A stretch of DNA of 64,000 nt from Kappaphycus alvarezii (Eukaryota; Rhodophyta; Florideophyceae; Gigartinales; Solieriaceae). The stretch is taken from contig NADL03000635.1 in assembly GCA_002205965.3 (NCBI GenBank), positions 248,001 to 312,000 on the forward strand, written 5' to 3'. Shown here piece by piece: positions 29,825 through 41,075 of this stretch (its first letter is position 1; each line of letters opens with the position of its first letter). The notes beneath the pieces are model-generated. The model searched no databases and was not told the origin of the DNA. It was given only the letters and a program-made list of their open reading frames with translations. The position numbers were made by a program, and so were the translations under genes.

Positions 29825-30400
29825 GGCCCTCTATTGGTTATGTAATGCGTAGGAACGAGACACGGCACGGATTACTTTGATGTACCACGACGACGGGTAC
29901 ATTATTGCACGCCACGAGCAACTCGCTAAGTAGTCGATACCCTGTCGTCAGGGGACGCTAAGCGCCGCGGTGTCCACTCGTCTCCATTAAAATTCGATAT
30001 TTGTTGGCCAACGGCCCCGCCGCAGTCGGTACCGGACGAGTACCCGGCGGAAGTTAGGTAGGCCTACGGCTAAAGTACCCTTGTACTGAACGCCCCAGTG
30101 GGATCTGAGGAATTAAGCAAGCACACACCATGCCCCACATCAAACCCTCCAGCCATTCCTGGACTCAATCGCTGACTTGGGAGACAGACATATAGCGTTC
30201 CAACTACTGCGATGATGCCTCGGAGGAATGGTCGCGTCCCGGACTAAACAAGAACGCCGAAGCCCCTGCAATTTTTCCAGTGGTTCTTATATCACTGCAA
30301 CGTGCCGTTGTTTGCTCCTGATACACGGCCCCCAAGACACAATTTCCCTGACAAGCTGGACGCCTGTAGTGACCATCTCCTTCACTGCCTGGACGACCCC
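29825..30400. other. GC-rich sequence, no gene recognised
   Basis: This is the right flank of copia-A. A short ORF (30228-30431) is unrecognised. The last part may already belong to the LINE zinc-finger region that becomes readable from about 30400. Confidence 0.3.
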
Positions 30401-31135
30401 CGAGAGAACACTCGCCACTACCGGTAAGTGAGTCCTCTGGCTCAGCACTAGGCCAAAGTCGCCTTTAATCCCATTTTAGAGCCACAAGAGGGCCTTCACC
30501 GCACCAGACCGGATATCCAGGCAATGGGATGGCGCGGAGGGACTAACTTCTTCCACATCACCTTTGTCAATCCTCTCGCACCATCGACTAGGAGAGTCGA
30601 CACGTTCAACAAGCTGACCTCCCTTAACGCCGCCCGAGCGGTGAAGCACAGAAAGTACCTGTTACAGTACATAGATAATACTAAATCAACGTGCAGTTGT
30701 ACTCTATGTGCTGTAACAAAATACAGAACTATGCATTTATATTTTAGTTCGTTAGCTGAGTTGTTCTTTGGATCCTACTCTGTTAAGATACTTTTATCTT
30801 TCTTGTATGTAATGGTCTGTGAGTGCTAAGACCTTGGTGGTAAAGAGTAAAAGCCTACAAAAGATCATAATAACCACCGTCCAACTGTAACAATCCTGCA
30901 TTGCTACTTCCTCTCAAGGCAGACTAGTCCCAGTGCCTATATCCACTCATGACGATTGGCATCCAGACATATACGCCGTTGTAAGAGAAGTGGCAAAAAA
31001 GGTTTTGCAGTAAGGGCCACAGAATGACACGGAAAGACTCGCGGGATATTCATGCAGAGGCACTTTAGTGGATGAAAGACATCCATAGACCGATGAGTCA
31101 GCAACATGCCGGACATGTGCAGCCACTCCTAACTG
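30400..31135 (+). mobile_element. LINE ORF2 C-terminal region, interrupted by a MITE
   Basis: NPILEPQEGLHRTRPDIQAM and GWRGGTNFFHITFVNPLAPS then AARAVKHRKYL (to 30660) is the region downstream of the RT cysteine-histidine motif in this LINE type. After a 231-base insert the reading resumes: CIATSSQGRLVPVPISTHDD, WHPDIYAVVREVAKKVL (30895-31010). The joined order RKY, CIATS, GRLVPV matches the copies at 6041-6240 and 60155-60230. A stop follows KVLQ. Confidence 0.6.
30661..30891. mobile_element. Small MITE-like insert in a LINE
   Basis: Starts GTTACAGT and ends ACTGTAAC, an 8-bp inverted repeat with further partial symmetry (ATAATAC / GTTATTATG). It splits the LINE reading frame exactly after KHRKYL. 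The target duplication is unclear (CCT nearby on both sides). 231 bases, non-coding. Confidence 0.5.
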
Positions 31136-31212
31136 CAAAGTAGACTACAGAGCTGAAGTGTAGTGTATTTCATCAACTAGTAATGTTGGAGGAAAACACA
31201 CAGGATCTTTGC

Positions 31213-31245
31213 AGCAAACACAACTTGCAATAAGTTGTGTTTGCT
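31213..31245. repeat. Perfect 14-bp hairpin
   Basis: AGCAAACACAACTT, loop GCAAT, AAGTTGTGTTTGCT. There is no T-run after it. It could be a transposon end or a regulatory hairpin; nothing decides. Confidence 0.6.
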
Positions 31246-31359
31246 ACACATGTTAGTTAGCTCGAAATTTGTTCCAAACGAAATTTTCTCACGCTTCATC
31301 GCACATACTCCCTACTTAAGACTTCATCTTGCGTCCCTTGCATCAATCATCGGACACTT

Positions 31360-31605
31360 CCGCCTCAACCAGCGTTTCTGTTAGAAAGCCAGAGCACACA
31401 CATGCACGCTGTGGCCACTGCCACGTCCGATGCGACCCAACTGATAGCTGGCCTCTACCCAGCCTTCCGGCGATCTTGAACCGGTTTAATACCTTTCATT
31501 GGTTCCGAATGCCGACTTTCGTATTAATTATTTGATGCGCTCTGGAATAGATCGGATATATTTTCCAAGAGTAAAACACCCGAAATTTTCCCTGTAAAAC
31601 ACAGG
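31360..31605 (+). mobile_element. LINE 3' end
   Basis: CACGTCCGATGCGACCCAAC, TGATAGCTGGCCTCTACCCAGCC is a damaged ORF2 end. The tail ends AATAGATCGGATATATTTTCC, AAGAGTAAAACACCCGAAATTTTCCC at about 31566-31592. From 31605 to 31984 no gene is recognised. Confidence 0.5.
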
Positions 31606-31989
31606 CTAACCTATTTTTCAATCATTAAAACACTATAATTTCAATCCTTTCATGTAATCTTCGTCACAACTCTAGCCCTCTTCTCTTCCAGAGTGAAGAA
31701 GTTCAACCCTCTCACGTTCCTCAACGTAGCATGATGGGGAAAAACGAAAATAACATTTTTTACGGCTGAATTGCTAGGAAGAAGTAACCCAGCTCCGTTG
31801 GAAAAGTTTGGGTACTTTAACATTTCGAAACAACGGCCATTTTCTGAATTTAGGCCAGATATTCCGTTCCCTAGTTCCTGTACTTATTTCAAAGTCAACA
31901 TGCGCTGCGACGACGTTTTCGTCCAACGCAGCATAACTCAAGGCTTGCCTCACACCAGTCTTGTGGAATCGTCCCCATGACTCAGTGTA

Positions 31990-32377
31990 TGTGGTTTCGT
32001 CCAGCAGATGAGCGGGCCGAGAGTTGAATCTCGACTAATTGTTTTGTGGTATACCGAGCACAATATAGGGGGAAGGAGGCACACAAGTTTTGCTGTTGTT
32101 GTCGTTTCGCTTGTTGATGATGTTTTTGTTGGTGATCGTGTGCAGGATGCAACACCATGACTCTCTTTATACTGTAGATTCCCCATCCTGAGGTGCCGAG
32201 GTCAGGAGTGTGCTGTAGACTAGCTGAAAAAATGCAGCACAATTGTATATCTAGCTAACAGTATAAAGCACAGTAAATTAATATAGAATCTTTCAATTCG
32301 AGTTATCGTAAGTAATGAACTGGAACTAATGTCGGTTGATATTGTCTGCTTGACAAAATCATCTTCCAATTCTAACA
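31990..32377 (-). repeat. 3' LTR of copia-B
   Basis: Aligned with 38614-39005. Shared stretches include TCTTTATACTGTAGATTCCCC, CAGTATAAAGCACAG and GGAGGCACA. A TATA-like TATAAAG lies inside. The polypurine tract AGAGAGGGTGGGAA (minus strand, 32391-32378) abuts it. Confidence 0.85.
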
Positions 32378-32391
32378 TTCCCACCCTCTCT
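32378..32391 (-). other. Polypurine tract of copia-B
   Basis: The minus strand AGAGAGGGTGGGAA lies directly before the 3' LTR, the expected position for plus-strand priming. Confidence 0.6.
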
Positions 32392-32412
32392 GGTCGTTTG
32401 AAGCAAACGAAT

Positions 32413-32916
32413 TCAGCTTTCTCTGTCAACCCATTGCTCATTTAAATGACTAATGCGACCATCTCGGATGATTTGGTGTAGAATTGAGTCAGGTTTGAAT
32501 TTTTTTAGAGTGTCTGCAGGGTTGAACTCAGAGCGAATAAAGTTGATGTTCTGAAGTTCTTTCGACTTGTAAGAATTCTCAACAGTAGCAATATCTTTAA
32601 TGAGACCTTTCTTACTAGTAGTAGTTGCCCTAGTAATGACATCGAAAAGAGACAAGCTATCCGTAAACATGAAGATAGGAACAGGTCTTAACAACATTTT
32701 CTTTAAGTCACGTTTCAAAGCGAAGGACATATCGAGTGCATCAGCTAATGCCATAACTTCACTGCCAAGTACAGACCTCGTAACACGTTTCGATTTGTGA
32801 GATGACCTGTAAAGCGTTTGAAACTTGTCAGTTTCATCTGCCGAGAAAATAATGTATGTAAGCTTTGATGATCCGTCGATATTTGTCGCAAATGATGCAT
32901 CGGAGTAAACAAGCAA
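32413..32916 (-). pseudogene. copia-B RNase H
   Basis: A 167-residue open frame: YSDASFATNIDGSSKLTYII, SHKSKRVTRSVLGSEVMALA, DALDMSFALKRDLKKMLLRP, MFTDSLSLFDVITRATTT, NINFIRSEFNPADTLKKFKP. The D (SDAS), E (GSEV) and D (FTDS) positions of copia RNase H are all present. This is the longest intact piece of the element. It is the C-terminal end of pol and ends 22 bases before the polypurine tract. Confidence 0.75.
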
Positions 32917-32981
32917 TTAAATTGATTTAAAATCAAGCTTCCGAAACCTAAGTCGCATATAAGTGTATTTTCTGGCGATAT

Positions 32982-33920
32982 TTAAGGCGAGATTGATCCT
33001 TTGATATGCTCATGCGGATCTGTTTTGAATACGAATTCCATAATTTGAGCGACTTGGGCGACCCGGAATAAAATTTTAGGCCTAGTGTACGCTATCAAAT
33101 CCAGTTTAACCTTTTGGGACTTATACGAACTAGAATATGCATCAGAGGGTAGTAATTTGAGCCTCTTCATGTAGTTATATGGATTCACTTTAAAGCCAAA
33201 GAGTTTTCTTTCGATTTGCGCTCCAGATAACTGGATTTTACCGTAGTCCCTACGTTTAGACGTGAAACGATTTTCGGTTTTCCCTGAGAATTTTTCAAAG
33301 TGCTCATTTACAGCCTCAGGTAAATCGTCTACATAGGTTACACGAAGGCTAGAAAGTTTCTTACCAATTACTTCAAAGAAAAATGATCCATTGTTAGTTG
33401 TAGATTCCATTCTAAAATCGGATTTTAAATGTTCTTAAATTGTTCTTTCCCAGTAATCACCACTGTTCGTGGCTTAAGAAGCTTAAGATTGCATCGGTAC
33501 CAAGCTCAATATCATTTGTCGGCTTTACATAGATATCTCTGAGGAGTTTCTCGACGCTTTGCAGACATGCTTGTGTAACATCCTTCGAGAAGAGCTTTAA
33601 GACGAAAATAGATGCAAGTACAACTATCATTCCGATCGAATGTTGACGAGCAGTGCTAGTGTCATGGACAAGAAATTCTTTCCTTTTATCCCTATGGCCT
33701 TGTATGACGAATCCAGCTTTCCGCACTTCACGATTTGTACCAGAATCTTTGATGGCGACTACAAATCTTCCAACTAGAACATTTGCGATAGATGGTGCTT
33801 CATCCTTGCAGACTACTTTCTATATGCCACGTTCGATCAGTTCCATGATTTCCTTTTGTTTCGCTGGACTGAACTCAGCTGTGCGTGGATCTTTGGGGTG
33901 GACAATTTCTGTACGATGAG
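32982..33920 (-). pseudogene. copia-B reverse transcriptase
   Basis: Pieces in order on the minus strand: PRTAEFSPAKQKEIMELIER (33880-33820); FVIQGHRDKRKEFLVHDTST and LKLFSKDVTQACLQS (33720-33540, with the first catalytic Asp in KDVTQA); then LRVTYVDDLPEAVNEHFEKF (33345-33285, YVDD active site), KRRDYGKIQLSGAQIERKLF and ARPKILF-like YTRPKILFRVAQVAQIMEF. Frame breaks lie near 33450 and 33820. Confidence 0.7.
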
Positions 33921-33985
33921 TAGAGAAGAGAGTCCTAGGTGCTTTTTTTGATAACGGAATGGTTTCAACATGGTTTGATAAAATT

Positions 33986-35290
33986 TCAGAGGGGGATTTC
34001 CGAAGGGTCGACAATTTCTTCCCTAATTTCGCGAAAGTGCGGTTTCGCTTTTTGTGTGTTGAAAAGTTGAATCGGCGACTTTACCCTTTGAAAATGAACC
34101 ATTTTGTCATGGAAATCAATAATTGTATAAGGGCCTATCCATTCTTTTTCTTTCTCTCTGAAGATGAGAACTTTGCCACCAGGATAGTAAACTCTGTCCG
34201 AGGCAGAAGGGACATTACTACTTAACGCAGTTGTAATTCGTCTTTCTGCAACAATAGTGTTCATTTTTGTCACGTCATCAGCAATAATTTTCATGCGTTC
34301 ACCTTGCTGGGGTAGTATTGAGTTTAGAACTGGGAACCTGGGTTGGATTCCGAATACCGGAAATGAAGGGACTAAACCATTTTATCTAATAGTCTCATTC
34401 ATGGCTTTGTTTGCAATCACAAGGAGAAGCTCTTTCTGATTTGGGGGTACATTCGATGAACCTTTTGAAAGATACGGCGTAGCGGAGCTTGAAATCGTTC
34501 CGCCATAGCGAGAGAATTATGGGCTTCAATACCATAAATTCTAAGTATTATTCTACATCCATTCAAGATTTCTTTCTATGGGAGAGAGCCAAATACTGAT
34601 CCTGCGTCGGTCCGAATCTGATTAGGGAATCCAGAGTACTTAAGACATCAGGCCTTAAGAAAAGCAAGCCAGATTAGTTAAACACTCTGACTATATCCTG
34701 AGCTCGGGTCTAAGAAAACGGCGCTTGAAAAATAATTTGCTGTGTCAATAACATCTAGGACTGGATGATTGTTGATAAACATTTAATCTACAGATAGTTC
34801 GTCATCAAAAACTAGTTCATCTATATCTTGCATGAACACCTTGAAGCGAATGGGAGTAGGACCAAGACGTCGACATGTATCGCAACGTCCCAAAATCTTT
34901 TCGAGGATTTGTTTCGTATTAGCATCACACTCTTCCGGTCGGGCTGTCTTGAGAAGACTCAATAACTTTTTCAGTAGAATAATGATGGAAACCTCGATGA
35001 AGTTTATTCACCTCGCTTTGGGTAAAGTTGATGACACTTTGGTTACATAGAATTTAAGCGTGACCATTTTTGCGTACAAAACGCATCCTTCATTGCAGGA
35101 CTGGATCACACGTATTTGTTTCTACGTTGTTAAAATAGACCTGTATCCTGTAAAGTGTGTCAAGTCCAAGCAGCAACGGTATATCATAATTGACGGCATC
35201 AAACTGGAAAGATATAGGATATGTTGGCAAAGGGATATGATTAGCAATCGAGCCGATAGCATGCTGAACGTTTTATCCAAAACTGTATAT
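33986..35290 (-). pseudogene. copia-B integrase
   Basis: The zinc-binding part is visible near 35030-34880: NKLHRGFHHYSTEK and LGRCDTCRR. The core follows: HPVLDVIDTANYFSSAVFLD (34770-34710), FPNQIRTDAGSVFGSLP (34630-34590), GIEAHNSLAMAERFQAPLRR (34535-34475), giving D, D and E. The C-terminal part 34294-33986 is open: PGGKVLIFREKEKEWIGPYT, DFHDKMVHFQRVKSP. Several frame changes and stops. Confidence 0.6.
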
Positions 35291-35400
35291 GTTTCTGCTT
35301 TACCTCATCTTGAATTTATGACCCATTATTCTTCAATAGGCAAGGCCTTGCTGAAGATCAATAACTGTTCTATGGGAACCAAAGTCAATGCATTCCCCTT
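35290..35400 (-). pseudogene. copia-B protease region
   Basis: The minus strand reads CIDFGSHRTVIDLQQGLAY then RIMGHKFKM. This is the retropepsin position, with DFG where DTG or DSG is usual. Short and broken by a stop; the assignment rests on order and motif. Confidence 0.45.
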
Positions 35401-37991
35401 GCCATTATGTTTGCCCTTTCAGGCTCAATTTTCTGTGGAAGTCAACTATTTCTGCATCAGTCAAGAAAACATCATGAGGTAGTAAGTGTTTTTGATGAAA
35501 GTGGATTCGTCGACTAAAGTTTGAAATTATATCGACTCTGGATGGAGTCCTACTTTTCTGGAGAGCAGTACCGAATGAAAACTTTTTCATAAGAGATGGG
35601 GATTTACTGTTCCTTGAGGAAAATTCTTAGGACCAAAGTTTACATCCAAGCTCTCTGTATAAGATCCCATGATGGCATTGTGAAACTTTTCAGCCGTAAC
35701 TGGGATTTATTGATCATTGAGTACATCATTTCCTTTATCCTCATTGGAGCAGTCCAGTTTCTCCTCAGTGTCGTTGAACGGGTCTTCTGCGTCCTCATTA
35801 TCACTAAACATGCCATCTTCGACTTGTTGACATAGTTCGAAGATGATTTGCTTAGTACAACCGGGATTACTGCTAAATTAATTGCTGGCATTATTTATGA
35901 CATTTAGAGGCATAGGGCATTCTCGAATGAAATGATTTCTGCCTCCACAATTGTTACGCCGGAAAAAATGTCCGAAGAGATCAAGATCATTTTTGCCCGG
36001 GTATCTTTCAGATAGCCATTTAAACGATTAGATTGTTCTTGACTACTTAAATATGACGTAAGTGCAGTTGAATGCGATCCTGGTTTACGGGGCTTACCAT
36101 ATGTTCCGTTGTTGATGTAGAGACCGGGAATATTCGGAATTGTCGGATGTTCGTTCGGTCAATAAGGGTTCCGAACGACCAGGAGCTTTGGCATCTCTCT
36201 CATTTCCTTCAGTCTAGTCTTGATTCATCAACCACCTTGGATCCAGAGAAGTGTACAGCTGTTGAAAATTCCACTGAGGCTTTGCTGATGGAGCATTTTC
36301 ATTTGATTCTTTAGCCCAGGGCGCTCTAACAACAGCCTTAAAGAGGTATTCGACTTTAACTTCCTCAGCCGTGTGCTATGGGGGACCTTGCGGTGCAAAT
36401 GTGGTGATTGTCTCCCTTAGTTCTTACAACGCCTCGGGTACAGTGCAACGCTTGCTTTCGATTACATTGAACAGTCTTAAGCTTTGAAGGTGTTTATGAA
36501 TTCGATTCTGACGGGTAGAACTATTGTATTCTTTTCTCATAATAGCTACTACTTCAGAAAAAATTTCACAGCGCCCAGAAATATGCTCACGGTAGGACCG
36601 TTTCACTTCACTTTCGAAAATTTTATGGAAGTACTGCAACTCCTTGTCGTTAGGAAGTTCATAATCCGCGGCGGCATCGAGGTAGTTAGATATGTATTCC
36701 TTGAGATCCTCACCAATTTTACCTGTAAATTTTTCCGTGTATTTGAAACGAGTTGCAAGGTTTCGAGCAACTTTGAAATCGTCAGCATAGCGAGATTTCT
36801 CATTAACTTGAGAGTATTAAGGGACTTCATTATGCCTTTTTGCACTAGCGAGTACGGCATACGCCTAGTTTTTATCCTGTCCCGACCGATAAAGCATGAA
36901 TGGGATTCCCCAGGAAATACGCGAATTTTCTGGATGCTGAGTGTACTCCAGCCCGTGTAGTTGCAAGTAGTCGCGGAGAAGCCTGAATAGTACCGCAAGG
37001 GAAGAAAGAAAACCTTTGTTGTAATGTAGTTCCTCAGCGAGATCTTCGCGAAGGCCAATTGTCGCATCTTCATGTGAAGGTTGCGGGTCTGCATTGATGT
37101 AGAGAATAAGAGCAGCTTTAACTTTAAAATGCTTCGGTGAAATTGGTTTATACGCGTTAAGGCATTTCTGGATACACTCCAGAGTGATTATCTTGAGGCG
37201 CCCCTTTCAAAAAATTCCGGGTGATAGAAAAACGGAGTCTTTATGATGTAGAGGGTGCTTTGGAACTATTTAAAAAGGTCCCAAGCGAAGTCGCTCCTTC
37301 TTGACGTGCTTCGTGTTGATTATATGACGATCGGTGGCAGGCTTGTTGTGGATGGTGATATTGCACAACTCGCAGTGGAAATTTCTCGTGTTTTCATGTT
37401 TCCAGACCTTGTAAATGTGGTCCTTACCTTTATTGTGGACCCTGAGCTGCAAAAGAGATGAAAATTGCGGTCGTAAGGCTTGCAATGGGCTTGACGTCTC
37501 TTGCCTTTCTTCTTCTTCTTGATGTGGTCGTTCTATACGCTGTAAATGTGGTGCGAAAGCTCTTCTTCTATCGGCCTCAGTTGACGAGAGCTATAAGCAG
37601 AGGCTTGGTGAGCTGCGGGCGTCGCGACAGGGACGGGGAGCCTTGGGATTCGAATTTGTGGATGTGAGTGAAGAGGAGGGCAGGCAGTGGAAGAAAGCAG
37701 TGCGGGAGGAGGCGGGGTTGGAGAAGAGGAAACTGCGGTGACAGTTCGACATGAAGGGAGGGGGCCGTGTCGAAATTTACTACCAGTGTTGCTGGGGCGG
37801 GGGTTGTCACTGGGCGTTTCCGTAGGAGAGAAAAAAAGTTCTCCCGGTACTTTCTCCGCGGCGCTCACTGCCTTGTGATCGATGAGAGCAAGGGCTGCGT
37901 TCCGTTCCTCGTTAGAGTCAAGCTCGGAACCGAAGAAGTCCTCCATTTGTTTACGCAGCTTAGGCAGCGTAGACACTATGCAGAAACCCAA
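35400..37991 (-). pseudogene. copia-B gag region with C2H2 zinc-finger-like motif
   Basis: The first long frame starts at ATG 37991: MGFCIVSTLPKLRKQMEDFF then a Pro/Ser-rich stretch. After a frame break, 37485-37270 reads FHCELCNITIHNKPATDR then HIINTKH: a C-x2-C-x12-H-x5-H arrangement (37374-37306) as in classical zinc fingers, rather than the usual retroviral CCHC knuckle. 37094-36603 is another open piece (MRQLAFAKISLRNY...) of uncertain identity. The region is assigned as gag by position between leader and protease. Confidence 0.5.
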
Positions 37992-38613
37992 TAGTCAGTA
38001 TGTTAGCTGCAATAAAAGCTAAGGTTAACTTGCTAGCTATAAGATACCCTACAGTGATACCTAAAAAAAACAGATAGGTGACCAAAGCAAGCTAGAGCTT
38101 TAAAAAAAGGGAACAAACGATTAAAGCAATAGCAACAGTTTTCGAGAGCAGATTAGCCTACCACAACAAGCGAACCAAGTAGATTTTCCAATTCACACCC
38201 AAGTATAGCAAGAAACAGAACAGCCACAGCAAGTAAACGCGGGTGAGAGTAGGACCTCGAACAGGCGCAGCGCAAGTGCAGACCCACAGAATCAGGCGAA
38301 AACCGTAGATCTAGAGTAACTTAGCGGACCAAAACTAAGCACTCCAGACAATAAAGAGGAAGCAGACGAGGACTAAGAATGGACAGACCAGTGACCAAGC
38401 TGCAGATACCAAGAACGAGAGCGGAAATTAGTCCAAAACCCGATACCTGCACCAAAACCAAAACCAGAGTAGACCAGCTACTACAGCCAAACCTAACAAA
38501 AAACAACAGAGAAGAAGCAAGAGTTTCCAAACAGCAGTGGAGAGGCAATAGTATTCGGGAGGAAATAGGATTCAAGGCAGCAGAGCGGAGAGGGCGAAAG
38601 TTGAATTCCAGAA
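37992..38613 (-). other. copia-B 5' leader
   Basis: These 620 bases lie between the 5' LTR and the first gag ATG. They are A-rich on the plus strand, with no ORF on the element's sense strand that I recognise. No tRNA-complementary primer site could be matched with confidence. Confidence 0.4.
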
Positions 38614-39005
38614 TGTGGTTTCGCCCCGTAAATGAGCGGGGGCGAGAGCCGAATCTCGACAAACTGATTTGTGATATACCGAGAACAATAATGGGAGGAA
38701 GGAGGCACAAAAGTCTTGCTGTTGTTGCCGTTTTTTTGTTGATGATGTTGGTGATGGTGATGGAGTGCGGGATGCAACTCCATCATTCTCTTTATACTGT
38801 AGATTCCCCTTCCTAAGGTGCCAAGGTCAGGATTATACGTACTGTAGACTAGCTGACAAAATTCAGTACAGTTGCATATCTAACTGACAGTATAAAGCAC
38901 AGCAAATTAATCTGGAATATATCAAATCGAGTCATCTTACGTAATGAATTGGAACTACTGTCGGTTGACGTTTTCTGTTGGCAAAATCATCTTCTAATTC
39001 TAACA
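38614..39005 (-). repeat. 5' LTR of copia-B
   Basis: On the minus strand begins TGTTAGAATTAGAAGATG at 39005 and ends CGAAACCACA at 38614. GTGTG follows on the plus strand. Confidence 0.85.
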
Positions 39006-39010
39006 GTGTG

Positions 39011-39340
39011 GCTACCTGGGGGGAGGTGTGCCCAAGGGGACCCAGATGGGCTCGCCGGAGTGAAAGAAGGTGTAACCGAAATGCCAGATAAGTCATCGAT
39101 AGAGGGTGATCCATGCCCGAACTTTTTCGAACGAGATGCCATGTGGACTATTTATATTGTCACTTGGGGGCAGGCTGCTGCCCGACAGTCGTCAGCGTCG
39201 GCTGCTACTGTCGCCATAAGCTGACCGGCGTCAGCTGGTCAAGTAGCCCACGTGGCCAAGGGAGGCGGCTCCATGGTGGGTGACCTACTGGACAGTGCAG
39301 TAGTCCGTATACAGCCGATCTGCATGAAATACAGAATAGC
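39011..39340. other. No gene recognised
   Basis: GC-rich flank of copia-B. A 91-residue ORF (38949-39224) starts inside the LTR and is probably chance. Confidence 0.3.
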
Positions 39341-40415
39341 GCTTTGCGGTCGAAAGGAATCAATTACAGATGCTCCCCCGCGTTACAAATAGACATTTAC
39401 GTGCCCGCTCCATACGGGCTTCACAGTACCGATATCGCCGTCGACGGTACTGTCGCCCACCCCTCCGCAAACCGCCACATCTCGCCAAGTACGGTTATCG
39501 CAGCCGCTGCCGCAACACTCGCAGAGTGCAAAATAATTGGAATAGGTAGATCCAAAAAATAAATAGTTCCAACTCGAATAAATAAATAAATACCATAATT
39601 GGATTTAGAATGAATAATGAATAGAAAACCAAATTTAATGATCGCTGATCGAGGGGAATATTTAGATGGCCCAAGGATATAAAAAAAGTATTTCTAACAA
39701 CCTGGGAATATTTATAATCTACACAATGGTGAATCTTCTGCAAAAATCAAGTATGCAGTGCATTAATTTTGGTGTAAATGATTCAGGCTCAGCAATAATT
39801 GTTGCTGTAATTTCCAGGTAAGCAATCATCCAGATAATAATTTCTTGGCTGCATAAATGCAATAATTATAGCCTTTGTAACATAAAAACCCAACTGTAGG
39901 ACATAAAAATTATTTCACACTGAATTCAGCATAAAATAGTGCCAGTGTAAAAAAGATGAAAATATTTCTTCATGATTCACAATAAATATAAATTGTGGGC
40001 CTCTATAAAAATATTGCTCCACAATTCTGCATCACAGAAGGACACCGGGAAAGAGATTAAAATATTTGGTTACATTTTCACAGAGCGCGAGAAACATCGT
40101 CATTATGTCACTTACTGCAACCAAAACGATATCCTTCTCTACCCGTCGGGATTGATATCTGCGGCGCCTTGGGCGACGACGACAAGTTTTTCCAACCCCT
40201 TGCTTCTGTCGCTGCTTCCCGTCGCGATTCCTCTCCTCAACAGGAGCTCCACGACTTCGCTACCTGTTTTGTTTTTAGTCTCCAAATAATGCAGGCGCGA
40301 CAGGTTTCTACCCGCCACCCGCATCCGTTGTTAATTTTTGAATACCCTCCACACGTTTCTGTTCAATATTGTAAACCCCATAAAGATTTACCATCACGCA
40401 TAAGCAGCGTCTAAT
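39341..40415 (+). mobile_element. LINE ORF2 C-terminal region ('LINE-C'), interrupted by a solo LTR
   Basis: LQIDIYVPAPYGLHSTDIAV then AAAAATLAE (39385-39531), then after the LTR EREKHRHYVTYCNQNDILLY and PSGLISAAPWATTT (40082-40190). The tail TTTAGTCTCCAAATAATGCAG near 40276 and GAATACCCTCCACACG near 40340 form the 3' end. A colinear, uninterrupted version lies on the minus strand at 54140-53210, and a third 3' piece at 58430-58770. Confidence 0.65.
39532..40085 (-). mobile_element. Solo LTR (copia-A family) with CAGAG target duplication
   Basis: The LTR at 39537-40080 (544 bases) is flanked by CAGAG at 39532-39536 and 40081-40085. The uninterrupted LINE copy at 53380-53400 has a single GCAGAGCG at this point, so target and ends are certain. 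It aligns, inverted, with the copia-A LTRs (GATGGCCCAAGGATATA near 39668, CAGGCTCAGCAATAATTG near 39783). Produced by LTR-LTR recombination. Confidence 0.85.
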
Positions 40416-41075
40416 GCAAAGCCAGACACGCACTATACGCTGCTTGGCGCTACACGCTGCTTACAGACTTATCTCCGACCTGCTGACTCATTCCCACGAC
40501 CGCCACCTGCAAGAGCACCCCCGGTCTGCCATCTCGTTCCTATCCTCCTCCGCCACCTGCAGCTGTCTTCGGCGCTTACAACTACGGCCCTTTTCGCCGG
40601 TCCCCGGCGAAAGGCTGTAGTCTGCAATCACAGCTGAACTCACGCTGTCGAAGTCAGACACGTTGCTCTTTTCCGCAGCGGCACATGACCGAGCACGGCT
40701 CCACTCCGTACGCACATATTCCTCCTCCTCTTTTCTCGTCGCTTCTTCACTGCCACCGCGGTACGTACATGTCCTCCTCAGCATGTAAAGTCGCTCTGGC
40801 TCTCCAGCTGATCATCATTTGATTCCATAGATCTACTCGCTGTGCGGCCTACTCCCGGCGCTCGGCCAAAGCGGCACCTGTCTTGGATCCAAGCGGCCAA
40901 CGTAGTGAAGTTGGGATTGGCGCCCTTTACGAGCATCTGCTCTTCTAACAAGTCCGTTAACCGTTTTGCGTTTAGTCTCCTAGTGATGCCGGCGCGATTG
41001 TTTCCCACCCGCGGCCCGCATTCATAGTTAATTTTCGAATACCCTCCGCACACTTCTGTGCAACTCTGTACAGCA
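40416..41075 (+). mobile_element. LINE-C fragment with internal deletion
   Basis: 40490-40800 aligns with the minus-strand LINE-C copy at 54110-53810 (CGGTCCCCGGCGAAAGGCT, CACATGACCGAGCACGGCTC, CGGTACGTACATGTCCTCCT). About 40915 it jumps to the 3' tail (TTTTGCGTTTAGTCTCCTAG, GAATACCCTCCGCACACTTC). Roughly 700 bases of ORF2 are missing. Confidence 0.6.

Larger units (their letters stand above)
31990..39005 (-). mobile_element. Full-length Ty1/copia element 'copia-B', minus strand
   Basis: LTRs at 31990-32377 and 38614-39005 (388 and 392 bases) share the TGTTAGAATT...AAACCACA termini when read on the minus strand. The flanks GTGTA (31985-31989) and GTGTG (39006-39010) are a target duplication with one later change. 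Reading from 38613 downward, the order is leader, gag with a zinc-finger-like motif, protease, integrase, RT, RNase H, polypurine tract, LTR. Frames are broken repeatedly, so this copy looks inactive, but all domains can be found. Confidence 0.85.

Noticed and set aside
30422..30479. Possible short intron (GTAAGTGAG...TTTTAG)
   Set aside because: LINE ORF2-like residues can be read across it, so it is more likely decayed coding sequence than an intron.
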